From Halopseudomonas xinjiangensis (GTDB lineage Bacteria > Pseudomonadota > Gammaproteobacteria > Pseudomonadales > Pseudomonadaceae): a DNA stretch of 64,000 nt. The DNA lies in the NCBI GenBank assembly GCA_011050525.1, contig DRFO01000043.1:1-64000 (forward strand). The letters are read 5' to 3'. Within the stretch, counting starts at the first letter, position 1, and each line of letters starts with the position of its first letter. Below are positions 56,761 to 64,000 of the stretch, piece after piece. Below the pieces are notes generated by a model. The model was not told the DNA's origin and searched no databases. It was given only the letters and a program-made list of their open reading frames with translations. Position numbers and translations under genes: made by a program.

Positions 56761-57405
56761 TCAAGCGGCCCCGCGCCACTTGATCCCCACGCCCAGCGTC
56801 TCAGACATACAAGGCCACTCCTGCCACAGCGCTTGGCAGCTCTCAGGGTTCACGCTAGCCTGGTAGCGCTGAAAAGCCTCGCCTTCAAAAAGACTTTCCG
56901 GGACCAGCCGTTCCAACGCCTGGGTCACTATCAGGTCAAGATCATTGGAAAAGGGCTCGCCAAGCAACTGGTGCGCAATCAGATTGGCGCGGGTCATATC
57001 CAGCGGAATCAAGGGGCCACAACCGTGCCCCACATACCGGTCATTGACCTCTTCAACCAGGCGATGGGCCAGATAAGCTTCATCAAGCAGCGCCAGCATA
57101 CCTCGGTGATCGATTGGCAAATCGGGCGGTTGCTGGAAAAAAGCCTCGGCGACCTTCAGCACTGGCGACAATTGTTCACTAATGCCAGCTGTCTGTGCCA
57201 CGACTTGCGCTGCTTCCAGCAAATCCGGCACCTGAACGATGTAGGCATCGATGAATTTGAGCATCGTCGTCATTTCGTCCTGCCCAGACCTGATGGCCAG
57301 CTCAAGTCCGGGCAACCGCTCCGCCAGCCAGTCGCGCAGAGCCGTCTCGCTCTGTTCATGTCGTCGAGCAGCGACGATGCGCTCTCGTAATACCGAAATG
57401 TCCAT
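56761..57405 (-). CDS. Conserved hypothetical, neighbour of the cox operon
   Basis: 214 residues, helical: MDISVLRERIVAARRHEQSE and FIDAYIVQVPDLLEAAQVVA, with DDE/YLAHRLVEEVNDRYVGH and PLDMTRANLIAHQLLGEPFS further on. No domain I recognise; P. aeruginosa has, as I recall, a hypothetical gene (PA0104) in the same place before coxB. Start ATG 57405 has GGAG 6 bases upstream; the frame is open 11 codons further. Convergent with the YheV-like gene. Confidence 0.7.
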   Translation of the reverse strand: MDISVLRERIVAARRHEQSETALRDWLAERLPGLELAIRSGQDEMTTMLKFIDAYIVQVPDLLEAAQVVAQTAGISEQLSPVLKVAEAFFQQPPDLPIDHRGMLALLDEAYLAHRLVEEVNDRYVGHGCGPLIPLDMTRANLIAHQLLGEPFSNDLDLIVTQALERLVPESLFEGEAFQRYQASVNPESCQALWQEWPCMSETLGVGIKWRGAA

Positions 57406-57804
57406 GGGGTCTCCAGGCCGCCTGGCAGGGACGGTCATTGCGAAAATGTAGACCCAAGCTAGCAGAGGAGGGCGATAACGTCAAAGTGACTCAAAAACGA
57501 GGCATAAAATAGAACTGGACAGCTAATATGACCCACCATATTCCCTCGTTCGTTGGTCACTGATTTCAGGGAAGCGGCTGCGCAGAGCCTTGACAGCACG
57601 AAAAATAACCAGAACGAAGCATTGCCAAGAAATCTCTCAGGTCTATACTCGGGGCTGGCTGGTAGCCTTTGGGGGGTTACTGTCTGCCCGGCATTTGCCT
57701 TATGGGGGTCTGTCGGTGTGGAAAGTGGCGCATATACAGCTCCGTGTCTGTAATTTCCCCCTGCGCGCCAGTAGAGATAAAAAAAATAAATAGGGGAACC
57801 GGGA
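57406..57804. other. Intergenic region upstream of coxB
   Basis: About 400 bases that must hold the divergent promoters of the hypothetical gene and of the cox operon. A run of A's (57778-57788) precedes the coxB ribosome site AGGGGAACCGGGA. No gene is supported; ORFs here contain no family features. Confidence 0.5.
57622..57649 (+). promoter_or_regulatory. Candidate sigma70 promoter of the cox operon
   Basis: TTGCCA (57622-57627), 16-base spacer, TATACT (57644-57649), about 155 bases upstream of the coxB start. Fits the consensus well but is one of several possible AT-rich sites. Confidence 0.45.
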
Positions 57805-58929
57805 ATGTTGCGATATGCAAGCGCCTGGCTGGGTGGTCTGTCACTGTCAGTATTGAGCAGCACCGCCAGCGCCGAGTGGACAATAAATATGACCAAAGGG
57901 GTGACCGAGGTCAGCCATTCGGTTTTCAATCTGCATATGACTATCTTCTGGATATGCGTAGCCATTGGAGTCATTGTTTTTGGGGTCATGTTCTGGTCGA
58001 TGTTCATGCACCGGAAATCCCGTGGAGCGGTGCCAGCCAAATTCCATGAAAATCTATCGGTGGAGATTCTGTGGACGGTCGTTCCTCTAATCATCCTCAT
58101 CGGTATGGCCGTTCCAGCGACCAAGACCCTGATCGATATATATGACGCTGACGAGTCCGATGTCGACGTCCTGGTTACCGGCTACCAATGGCGCTGGCAA
58201 TACAGCTATCTTGGCGAAGACGTCAATTTTTTCAGCAACATGGCCACTTCTCGCGACGAGATCAGTAACGCTGCCGAGAAAGGTCCTAACTATCTTCTTG
58301 AGGTCGATGAGCCACTGGTCATTCCGATCGGCCAGAAGGTTCGCTTCCTGATCACTTCCGCTGACGTGATCCATTCCTGGTGGGTGCCCGCCCTGGCGGT
58401 GAAGAAGGATGCGATTCCAGGCTTTATCAACGAAGCCTGGACGCGGGTCGAGGAGCCCGGCATCTACCGTGGCCAGTGCACCGAGCTGTGCGGGCGCGAG
58501 CATGCCTTCATGCCCGTTGTGGTTGAAGCGAAAACCCAGGAAGACTACGCCATCTGGCTTGCCGAAAAGAAAGAGCTGGCAGCCCGCGAAGCCGAGTTGA
58601 AAGACAAGGACTGGACGCTTGAAGAGCTGATGGAGCGTGGTGAACGCGTCTATGCTTCCGCCTGCGCCTCCTGCCACCAACCCAACGGCGAAGGCGTCCC
58701 GCCAATGTTCCCGGCACTGAAAGGCAGCGATATGGTACTTAACGACGTCGCCGGACATATCAGTATCGTCGTCAATGGCAGTCCTGGCACCGCCATGCCC
58801 GCTTTTGGCCGTCAACTATCTGAAGTCGACCTCGCAGCTGTGATCACTTACGAACGTAACGCCTGGGAAAACAACACCGGCGAAATGGTAAGTCCGCTCG
58901 ATATCCTCGAATTCAACGAAGGCCAATAG
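57805..58929 (+). CDS. coxB: Cytochrome c oxidase subunit II with fused cytochrome c domain
   Basis: 374 residues: signal peptide, two membrane helices (TIFWICVAIGVIVFGVMFWS; ILWTVVPLIILIGMAVPATK), cupredoxin domain with the CuA ligands in HSWWVPAL and GQCTELCGREHAFMPV, and a C-terminal class I cytochrome c with CASCHQ and axial Met near TAMPAFG. So this is a caa3-like subunit II that takes electrons from a periplasmic cytochrome. First gene of the oxidase operon; coxA begins 10 bases after its stop. Confidence 0.95.
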   Translation: MLRYASAWLGGLSLSVLSSTASAEWTINMTKGVTEVSHSVFNLHMTIFWICVAIGVIVFGVMFWSMFMHRKSRGAVPAKFHENLSVEILWTVVPLIILIGMAVPATKTLIDIYDADESDVDVLVTGYQWRWQYSYLGEDVNFFSNMATSRDEISNAAEKGPNYLLEVDEPLVIPIGQKVRFLITSADVIHSWWVPALAVKKDAIPGFINEAWTRVEEPGIYRGQCTELCGREHAFMPVVVEAKTQEDYAIWLAEKKELAAREAELKDKDWTLEELMERGERVYASACASCHQPNGEGVPPMFPALKGSDMVLNDVAGHISIVVNGSPGTAMPAFGRQLSEVDLAAVITYERNAWENNTGEMVSPLDILEFNEGQ

Positions 58930-58939
58930 GAGACCTGTC

Positions 58940-60523
58940 ATGAGTGCAGTGATCGATAATCATCACGCCGACCATGCACATGGTCCGGCCAAAGGTCCGA
59001 TGCGTTGGGTACTGACCACCAACCACAAGGACATCGGTTCGATGTATCTGTGGTTCAGCTTTGCCATGTTCCTTCTCGGTGGAACCATGGCGATGGTGAT
59101 CCGCGCCGAACTGTTCCAGCCCGGGCTGCAACTGGTTGCGCCGGAATTCTTTAACCAGATGACCACCATGCACGGCTTGATCATGGTGTTTGGTGCGGTT
59201 ATGCCGGCTTTCGTGGGCCTGGCCAACTGGATGATCCCGATGATGATCGGGGCGCCGGACATGGCTCTGCCACGAATGAACAACTTCAGCTTCTGGCTGC
59301 TGCCTGCTGCGTTCGGCCTGCTGGTCTCGACGCTGTTCATGGATGGTGGCGGGCCGAACTTCGGTTGGACCTTCTACGCTCCGCTGTCGACCACCTATGC
59401 GCCGCCGAGCGTGACCTTCTTCATTTTCGCCATTCACCTGGCCGGTATCAGCTCGATCATGGGTGCGATCAATATCGTCGCGACCATCATCAACCTGCGT
59501 GCCCCAGGCATGACTCTGATGAAAATGCCGCTGTTCGTCTGGACCTGGCTCATCACCGCGTTCCTGTTGATCGCAGTCATGCCAGTGCTGGCAGGCGTGG
59601 TCACCATGATGCTGATGGACATCCACTTCGGCACCAGTTTCTTCAGCGCTGCAGGTGGCGGTGATCCAGTCATGTTCCAGCATATCTTCTGGTTCTTCGG
59701 TCATCCCGAGGTATACATCATGATTCTGCCGGCCTTTGGCGCGGTCAGCATGATTATTCCGGCATTCGCCCGCAAACCTCTGTTCGGCTACACCTCGATG
59801 GTCTACGCCACCGCAGCGATTGCTTTTCTGTCGTTCGTGGTCTGGGCGCACCACATGTTCACGGTGGGCATACCCCTGACGGGCGAACTGTTCTTCATGT
59901 ACGCGACGCTGCTCATCGCGGTGCCAACCGGGGTGAAAGTATTCAACTGGGTGTCAACCATGTTTCGTGGATCGTTGACCTTCGAAGCACCTATGCTCTT
60001 TGCCATCGCCTTCGTGATCCTGTTCACCATCGGCGGGTTCTCCGGTCTGATGCTGGCTATCGCTCCGGCGGACTTCCAGTACCATGACACCTACTTCGTA
60101 GTGGCCCACTTTCACTATGTGCTGGTGCCGGGCGCCATTTTCGGCATCTTCGCATCGGCCTACTATTGGTTACCGAAGTGGACCGGCTTCATGTATGACG
60201 AGGTGCTCGCCAAGACCCATTTCTGGATGTCCTTCGTGGGCATGAACCTGGCGTTCTTCCCAATGCATTTTATCGGCCTGGCGGGTATGCCACGTCGTAT
60301 CCCCGACTACAACATGATGTTTGCCAACTTCAACATGGTGTCCTCGGTTGGCGCATTCATGTTCGGAGCTACGCAGCTGCTGTTCCTGTTTATCGTCATC
60401 AAGTGCATTCGTGGCGGCCCAAAAGCCTCTGCCAAGCCATGGGACGGTGCGGAAGGTCTGGAGTGGACAGTTCCGTCTCCGGCGCCCTATCACACCTTCA
60501 GTACACCACCTGACGTGAAGTAG
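58940..60523 (+). CDS. coxA: Cytochrome c oxidase subunit I
   Basis: 527 residues with twelve membrane helices and the heme-copper oxidase residues: heme a His in MTTMHGLIM, CuB-tyrosine region HPEVYIMILPAFG, the HH pair in WAHHMFTVG, and the heme a3/a His pair in HDTYFVVAHFHYVL. D- and K-channel residues appear intact. The core of the proton-pumping aa3-type terminal oxidase. Follows coxB by 10 bases. Confidence 0.97.
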   Translation: MSAVIDNHHADHAHGPAKGPMRWVLTTNHKDIGSMYLWFSFAMFLLGGTMAMVIRAELFQPGLQLVAPEFFNQMTTMHGLIMVFGAVMPAFVGLANWMIPMMIGAPDMALPRMNNFSFWLLPAAFGLLVSTLFMDGGGPNFGWTFYAPLSTTYAPPSVTFFIFAIHLAGISSIMGAINIVATIINLRAPGMTLMKMPLFVWTWLITAFLLIAVMPVLAGVVTMMLMDIHFGTSFFSAAGGGDPVMFQHIFWFFGHPEVYIMILPAFGAVSMIIPAFARKPLFGYTSMVYATAAIAFLSFVVWAHHMFTVGIPLTGELFFMYATLLIAVPTGVKVFNWVSTMFRGSLTFEAPMLFAIAFVILFTIGGFSGLMLAIAPADFQYHDTYFVVAHFHYVLVPGAIFGIFASAYYWLPKWTGFMYDEVLAKTHFWMSFVGMNLAFFPMHFIGLAGMPRRIPDYNMMFANFNMVSSVGAFMFGATQLLFLFIVIKCIRGGPKASAKPWDGAEGLEWTVPSPAPYHTFSTPPDVK

Positions 60524-60533
60524 GGAGTCGATT

Positions 60534-61100
60534 GTGAGCGAAGGTCAGAACACCAAGCGTCTCGTACCCCGGCTACTGCTGGTAGTGGTCGGCATGTTCG
60601 GTTTCGGATTTCTCCTGGTACCTATCTATGACGTGATGTGCCAGGCCTTCGGCATCAATGGCAAACCCAATGGCTCGGTTTATGAGGGTAACGCTGGCGC
60701 CGTGGATGAAAGCCGCTCGGTCCGCGTGCAATTCATTTCATCGAATGCTGAGGGCATGGAATGGTCCTTCGGCCCGCAAGCGAGCGAACTGACGCTGCAC
60801 CCGGGCGAAACCCACGAGATGATGTTCATTGCGCACAATCCGACCGATAAGCCCATGGTCGCCCAGGCAATACCCAGCGTGTCGCCTTCCAAGGCGGCCG
60901 CGTATTTTCACAAAACCGAGTGCTTCTGCTTTACCCAGCAGGTTCTTCAGCCGGGCGAGCGGATCGAAATGCCAGTGCGTTTTATCGTCGATACAGCCCT
61001 TCCCGCGGAGGTTCGACGTCTAACCCTGGCTTATACCCTTTTCGATGTTACTGAACGCATGGCGGCCAGCCTTGACCTGGCCGCGGCGCACGGCAACTGA
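60534..61100 (+). CDS. ctaG: Cytochrome c oxidase assembly protein CtaG/Cox11
   Basis: 188 residues: one N-terminal membrane helix (RLLLVVVGMFGFGFLLVPIY), then YDVMCQAFGINGK, the copper-binding CFCF motif in KTECFCFTQQVLQPGER, and FIVDTALPAEVRRLTLAYTLF. Inserts CuB into subunit I. Start is GTG 60534 behind AGGGAG. Same order as the P. aeruginosa operon. Confidence 0.93.
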   Translation: MSEGQNTKRLVPRLLLVVVGMFGFGFLLVPIYDVMCQAFGINGKPNGSVYEGNAGAVDESRSVRVQFISSNAEGMEWSFGPQASELTLHPGETHEMMFIAHNPTDKPMVAQAIPSVSPSKAAAYFHKTECFCFTQQVLQPGERIEMPVRFIVDTALPAEVRRLTLAYTLFDVTERMAASLDLAAAHGN

Positions 61101-61129
61101 ATACGGCTGCCTGATAAGGAGAATAAAAG

Positions 61130-62017
61130 ATGGCAACTCACGAAGAATATTATGTACCGGCCCAAAGCAAATGGCCGATTGTAGGTTCGATAGGCTTGCT
61201 GGTTACCGTGTTCGGTGCCGGAACCATGATGAACAACATGACCAGTGGCGCCGACAGCAGCCTCGGCCAGTATGTTTTCTTTGCCGGATTGCTGATCCTT
61301 ATCTACATGATGTTTGGCTGGTTCAGCAATGTCGTTTCCGAGAGCCACCAGGGGCTATACAGCGCGCAGATGGATCGCTCTTTCCGCATGGGAATGGGTT
61401 GGTTTATCTTCTCCGAAGTGATGTTTTTCGCGGCGTTTTTCGGTGCGCTCTTCTACGTGCGCACCTTGGCCGGTCCATGGCTGGCAGGCGAGGGCGCCAA
61501 GGCCGACACAGCGATGCTCTGGCCCGAGTTCGAATTCGTCTGGCCTCTGCTGCAGAATCCTGATCCCCAGGCCTATCCAGGGCCAACCGAGACTATCAGC
61601 CCATGGCAGCTGCCGCTGATCAACACGCTGCTCCTGATCACTTCAAGCGTAACCGTTACCTTCGCCCACCACGCCCTGCGCGCGGGCAAGCGCGCTGCGT
61701 TGAAAGGCTGGCTGCTGCTTACGGTCGTGCTCGCGGTGGTGTTCCTGACCTTGCAGATCGCAGAATACATTCACGCCTACAATGATCTTGGGTTGACCCT
61801 GGCTTCCGGAATATATGGCGCAACCTTTTTCATGCTCACGGGTTTTCACGGTGCGCACGTGTTGATGGGCACCATCATCCTGACGGTCATGCTGATCCGA
61901 GTGCACAAAGGGCATTTTACGCCCGACAACCACTTTGGTTTCGAGGCCGCCAGCTGGTATTGGCATTTCGTTGATGTAGTCTGGGTGGGGCTGTTTATCT
62001 TCGTCTACATATTCTGA
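61130..62017 (+). CDS. coxC: Cytochrome c oxidase subunit III
   Basis: 295 residues with seven membrane segments: MTSGADSSLGQYVFFAGLLI, FRMGMGWFIFSEVMFFAAFF, the LLITSSVTVTFAHHALRAGK helix, and FFMLTGFHGAHVLMGTIILT with FEAASWYWHFVDVVWVGLFI. Typical subunit III, stabilising subunit I. Starts after AAGGAGAAT. A hairpin follows the stop. Confidence 0.95.
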   Translation: MATHEEYYVPAQSKWPIVGSIGLLVTVFGAGTMMNNMTSGADSSLGQYVFFAGLLILIYMMFGWFSNVVSESHQGLYSAQMDRSFRMGMGWFIFSEVMFFAAFFGALFYVRTLAGPWLAGEGAKADTAMLWPEFEFVWPLLQNPDPQAYPGPTETISPWQLPLINTLLLITSSVTVTFAHHALRAGKRAALKGWLLLTVVLAVVFLTLQIAEYIHAYNDLGLTLASGIYGATFFMLTGFHGAHVLMGTIILTVMLIRVHKGHFTPDNHFGFEAASWYWHFVDVVWVGLFIFVYIF

Positions 62018-62027
62018 CCGCTACGAG

Positions 62028-62058
62028 ACACGCCCTGGCTATTGCAGCCAGGGTGTGT
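62028..62058. terminator. Terminator at the end of coxC
   Basis: 13-base stem ACACGCCCTGGCT / AGCCAGGGTGTGT with one G-T pair and an ATTGC loop, followed by TTCC. It overlaps the 3' end of the convergent DUF2909 gene (stop at 62039-62041), so it serves both strands. Confidence 0.65.
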
Positions 62059-62266
62059 TCCAGCCCAGCTGACCCGACCAGAAACCGAAGGCGATCAATC
62101 CCATCAGAGCAACCGTCAAAGCGATGCGCACTGTCAGTGCGTGGACCAGACGATTGGAACTGCCAGTGTCCTTCATAAGAAAAAACAAACCACTGAACAG
62201 GCTCGTTACCAACGCCGCCAGAAGTACCAGGATGGCTAGTTTCAACCACATATGCGCAAAATCCAT
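62039..62266 (-). CDS. DUF2909 small twin-helix membrane protein
   Basis: 75 residues: helices MWLKLAILVLLAALVTSLFS and ALTVRIALTVALMGLIAFGF separated by LMKDTGSSNRLVHAL. This is the DUF2909 pattern found between coxC and surf1 in pseudomonads. Start 62266 or the internal Met at 62251. Probably a minor oxidase-associated membrane protein; role unknown. Divergent from surf1. Confidence 0.8.
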   Translation of the reverse strand: MDFAHMWLKLAILVLLAALVTSLFSGLFFLMKDTGSSNRLVHALTVRIALTVALMGLIAFGFWSGQLGWNTPWLQ

Positions 62267-62313
62267 GTTTGTTAAGGGGTGGCCGCAGTATAACCCCTGC
62301 TCAAGGTTCGGAA

Positions 62314-63072
62314 TCCATGCCTGACGTATCTAAACTACCAAGACGTTTTGCGCCAGGCTGGCTGCTGAGTATCTTCGTTGTCATATTTTTGCCTCTATTG
62401 ATTGGTCTCGGCCTGTGGCAACTGGACCGAGCAGATCAAAAACGGGAGATACAAGCGACCATGGACGCGGCCCGGGCTTCGGTTCCGGTGCCACTTGGCG
62501 AACTGCTTGAAGATCGGCGTCCCGCCTGGCGTGCGGTCCGCCTGCAGGGCACCTATGATCCGGAACATGTGTGGCTGCTGGACAACCGCACCCGCGCCGG
62601 ACACGCAGGAGTGGAGGTGCTGCAACCTTTTCTGGACAACGCCACAGGTCAGTGGGTTATCGTCAATCGCGGCTGGCTGGCTTGGCCGGATCGCCGGGAG
62701 GCTCTGGTAATCGAAGCACCTTCCCAGCCTCTGCAGCTCGATGCTGAGGTTATGCCGGTCGCCGGCGAGGCCTTCACGTTGGGAACGGCGACAATTCGCG
62801 AAGGCTGGCCAAAACTGATCACATCCATTGATGCCGAATCGATGAAGGACCAGGCGCAAATTGTCGGTCCGGTCTGGACAACCAGACTGAGAAGCGGCAG
62901 TCCGTCCGCTTATGTTCTTGACTGGCCGGCCCTGCCGACTACAGCCAGTAAACATATCGGCTATGCCGTGCAATGGTTTGCCCTTGCTGCAGCCTTGCTG
63001 ATTCTTTTTATCTGGGCCGGTTTACGCCCTGAATTGACCGAGGACGAACAGATTGAGCACGACCGAACATAA
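62314..63072 (+). CDS. SURF1 family oxidase assembly protein
   Basis: 252 residues: N-terminal helix (PGWLLSIFVVIFLPLLIGLG, LWQLDRADQKREI), the conserved periplasmic body (AWRAVRLQGTYDPEHVWLLD, VIVNRGWLAWPDRRE) and a C-terminal helix (IGYAVQWFALAAALLILFIW). Helps heme a delivery to subunit I. Start ATG 62314 (MPDVSKL) rather than the upstream in-frame ATG at 62269. Its end overlaps the next gene by 20 bases. Confidence 0.88.
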   Translation, partial: SMPDVSKLPRRFAPGWLLSIFVVIFLPLLIGLGLWQLDRADQKREIQATMDAARASVPVPLGELLEDRRPAWRAVRLQGTYDPEHVWLLDNRTRAGHAGVEVLQPFLDNATGQWVIVNRGWLAWPDRREALVIEAPSQPLQLDAEVMPVAGEAFTLGTATIREGWPKLITSIDAESMKDQAQIVGPVWTTRLRSGSPSAYVLDWPALPTTASKHIGYAVQWFALAAALLILFIWAGLRPELTEDEQIEHDRT

Positions 63073-63655
63073 TTCCGACAAAGCCGTTAAACCGCGCGGT
63101 CAGCTGAAACTCCTAGCCATTTTTGGCGTAGTGATCCTGCCCATACTGGCAGCCTGGACCATGGCCAAATTCGAAATAGGCATACCGGACAGCAGCAACA
63201 ACAAGTCAGACCTGGTAGAACCACCGATTATGCTGGAAGACTGGAGCCTGAATCTCGAGCCGATCGGTTACGGCTCTCCCTGGCGTCTAGTTGTCACCAG
63301 CGCAGCTGAGTGCGACGCGGCGTGCATGGAGCTGATCAACGAGGCACGCCAGATCAATGTCGCCCTGGGGCGCGAGGCCGGGCGGGTCGAACATCTGCTG
63401 GCGTCAGGTCAGGGCATCTCCGAAGCAATTGACCAACGCCTGGAGCGGGACTATCCACGGCTCGAGCGGGCCAGTTTCGATCCTGCGCGGTATCGCAGCA
63501 GCCTCGCCAACCAACCCGAAGGCTGGCGTGAAGGCGCTCAGCTCTGGGTAATAGACCCGCTTGGCCGGATAGTGCTGCACCGCGATCCTGACCGCCCCGG
63601 AAAGCGACTACTGGACGATCTCAAACATCTTCTCAAAGTCTCCAAGGTGGGGTAA
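63053..63655 (+). CDS. Membrane-anchored protein of the cox operon, thioredoxin/Sco-like tendency
   Basis: 200 residues, one N-terminal membrane helix (LLAIFGVVILPILAAWTMAK) and a periplasmic domain with WRLVVTSAAECDAACMELIN, where the CDAAC pair stands in the place of the Sco CxxxC copper/thiol motif, and QLWVIDPLGRIVLHRDPDRP at the end, as in Sco proteins. Usually annotated only as a transmembrane protein. Start TTG 63053 inside surf1. A role in oxidase copper or redox maturation is inferred. Confidence 0.75.
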   Translation: MSTTEHNSDKAVKPRGQLKLLAIFGVVILPILAAWTMAKFEIGIPDSSNNKSDLVEPPIMLEDWSLNLEPIGYGSPWRLVVTSAAECDAACMELINEARQINVALGREAGRVEHLLASGQGISEAIDQRLERDYPRLERASFDPARYRSSLANQPEGWREGAQLWVIDPLGRIVLHRDPDRPGKRLLDDLKHLLKVSKVG

Positions 63656-64000
63656 TGGCAATGCGCAAACCAGGCTATATTTTTGCCGTAGCGGCCCTGG
63701 CGCTGGGTTTTGTCGTGGTGATCCTGGGCGCCTATACCCGTCTGGTACACGCTGGGCTGGGCTGTCCCGACTGGCCGGGCTGCTATGGATTTCTCAGCGT
63801 ACCCCAGAGCGAATCCTCGATTGAACTGGCGCAAATGCGTTTCCCAGACGACCCGGTAGAAGTATTCAAAGCCTGGGCCGAAATGATCCATCGGTATGCC
63901 GCCGGGCTCCTGGGCATGGTGATTCTGGGGCTGGCTATATTCGCGCTGACCCAGCGCCGCCGCCCGGGTTATCCGGTCGGCCTTAGCCTGGGTCTGCTGG
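63655..64000 (+). CDS. ctaA: Heme A synthase CtaA/Cox15, N-terminal part
   Basis: The first 115 residues are in the window: MAMRKPGYIFAVAALALGFV, then the family signature GAYTRLVHAGLGCPDWPGCYG, EMIHRYAAGLLGMVILG with the first heme His. The gene runs off the right edge. Converts heme O to heme A in the membrane. ATG 63655 overlaps the previous stop by one base. Confidence 0.9.
   Translation, partial: MAMRKPGYIFAVAALALGFVVVILGAYTRLVHAGLGCPDWPGCYGFLSVPQSESSIELAQMRFPDDPVEVFKAWAEMIHRYAAGLLGMVILGLAIFALTQRRRPGYPVGLSLGLL

Noticed and set aside
58913..59854. 313-codon frame antisense to coxA
   Set aside because: His/Arg/Glu-rich antisense product opposite a highly conserved gene.

Overview
The window looks like the chromosome of a Pseudomonadaceae member (Pseudomonas sensu lato, possibly the Halopseudomonas/P. 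pertucinogena side; that finer placement is only an inference). The evidence is gene content: a SutA-type RNA polymerase regulator beside glnK-amtB and ubiK-comM; rep next to cytochrome c5; prlC beside a gamma carbonic anhydrase; and coxB-coxA-ctaG-coxC-surf1-ctaA in the order I remember from P. aeruginosa. A TtgR-like repressor with a ttgR-type operator also fits.

Layout. (1) 1-4341: end of a type VI secretion vgrG locus with a DUF4123 adaptor, a lipoprotein (candidate immunity protein) and a class 3 lipase effector. (2) 4493-13681: conserved core, with sutA, a helical hypothetical, amtB and glnK (sigma54 promoter plus NtrC site), ubiK, comM, a GGDEF/EAL protein, rep and cytochrome c5. (3) 13890-37099: an accessory island of about 23.1 kb inserted in the anticodon loop of a tRNA-Arg(CCG) gene. 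The 5' half of that gene is at 13890-13932 and the 3' half at 37055-37099. They share an 11-bp core and together rebuild a perfect 77-nt tRNA. A complete, different-allele tRNA-Arg(CCG) sits just inside the left end, apparently replacing the broken one.

The island starts with an unrecognised five-gene cassette (14569-17386) around a uracil-DNA-glycosylase-like protein. Next comes a patchwork of redox enzymes with local regulators: ADH/LysR, an ArsR-OYE-LLM operon with a decayed aldehyde dehydrogenase, a royal-jelly-family gene with an in-frame stop, QOR/LysR, ABM/GlxA, DUF3422, frmR-frmA-VOC with a deleted FrmR, and SDR/LysR. Remnants of IS481, IS3, IS5 and IS1182 elements are scattered through it. 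I see no integrase, so the island is probably immobile.

(4) 37100-39800: a second decayed patch with a lipoprotein, a RAYT fragment, a possible abortive-infection-type protein and a phage capsid fragment. (5) 39954-57405: mostly core, with a small membrane protein, a GH79-like lipoprotein lacking the usual acid/base Glu, TtgR-MexA/MexB-type RND efflux without an outer-membrane gene, DUF533, a TPR response regulator with its kinase, an acyl-CoA ligase, an enone reductase, a gamma carbonic anhydrase, prlC, a YheV-like zinc ribbon and a conserved hypothetical. (6) 57805-64000: the aa3-type cytochrome c oxidase operon, running off the right edge inside ctaA.

All identifications come from reading motifs and protein sequence by eye; no database search was run.
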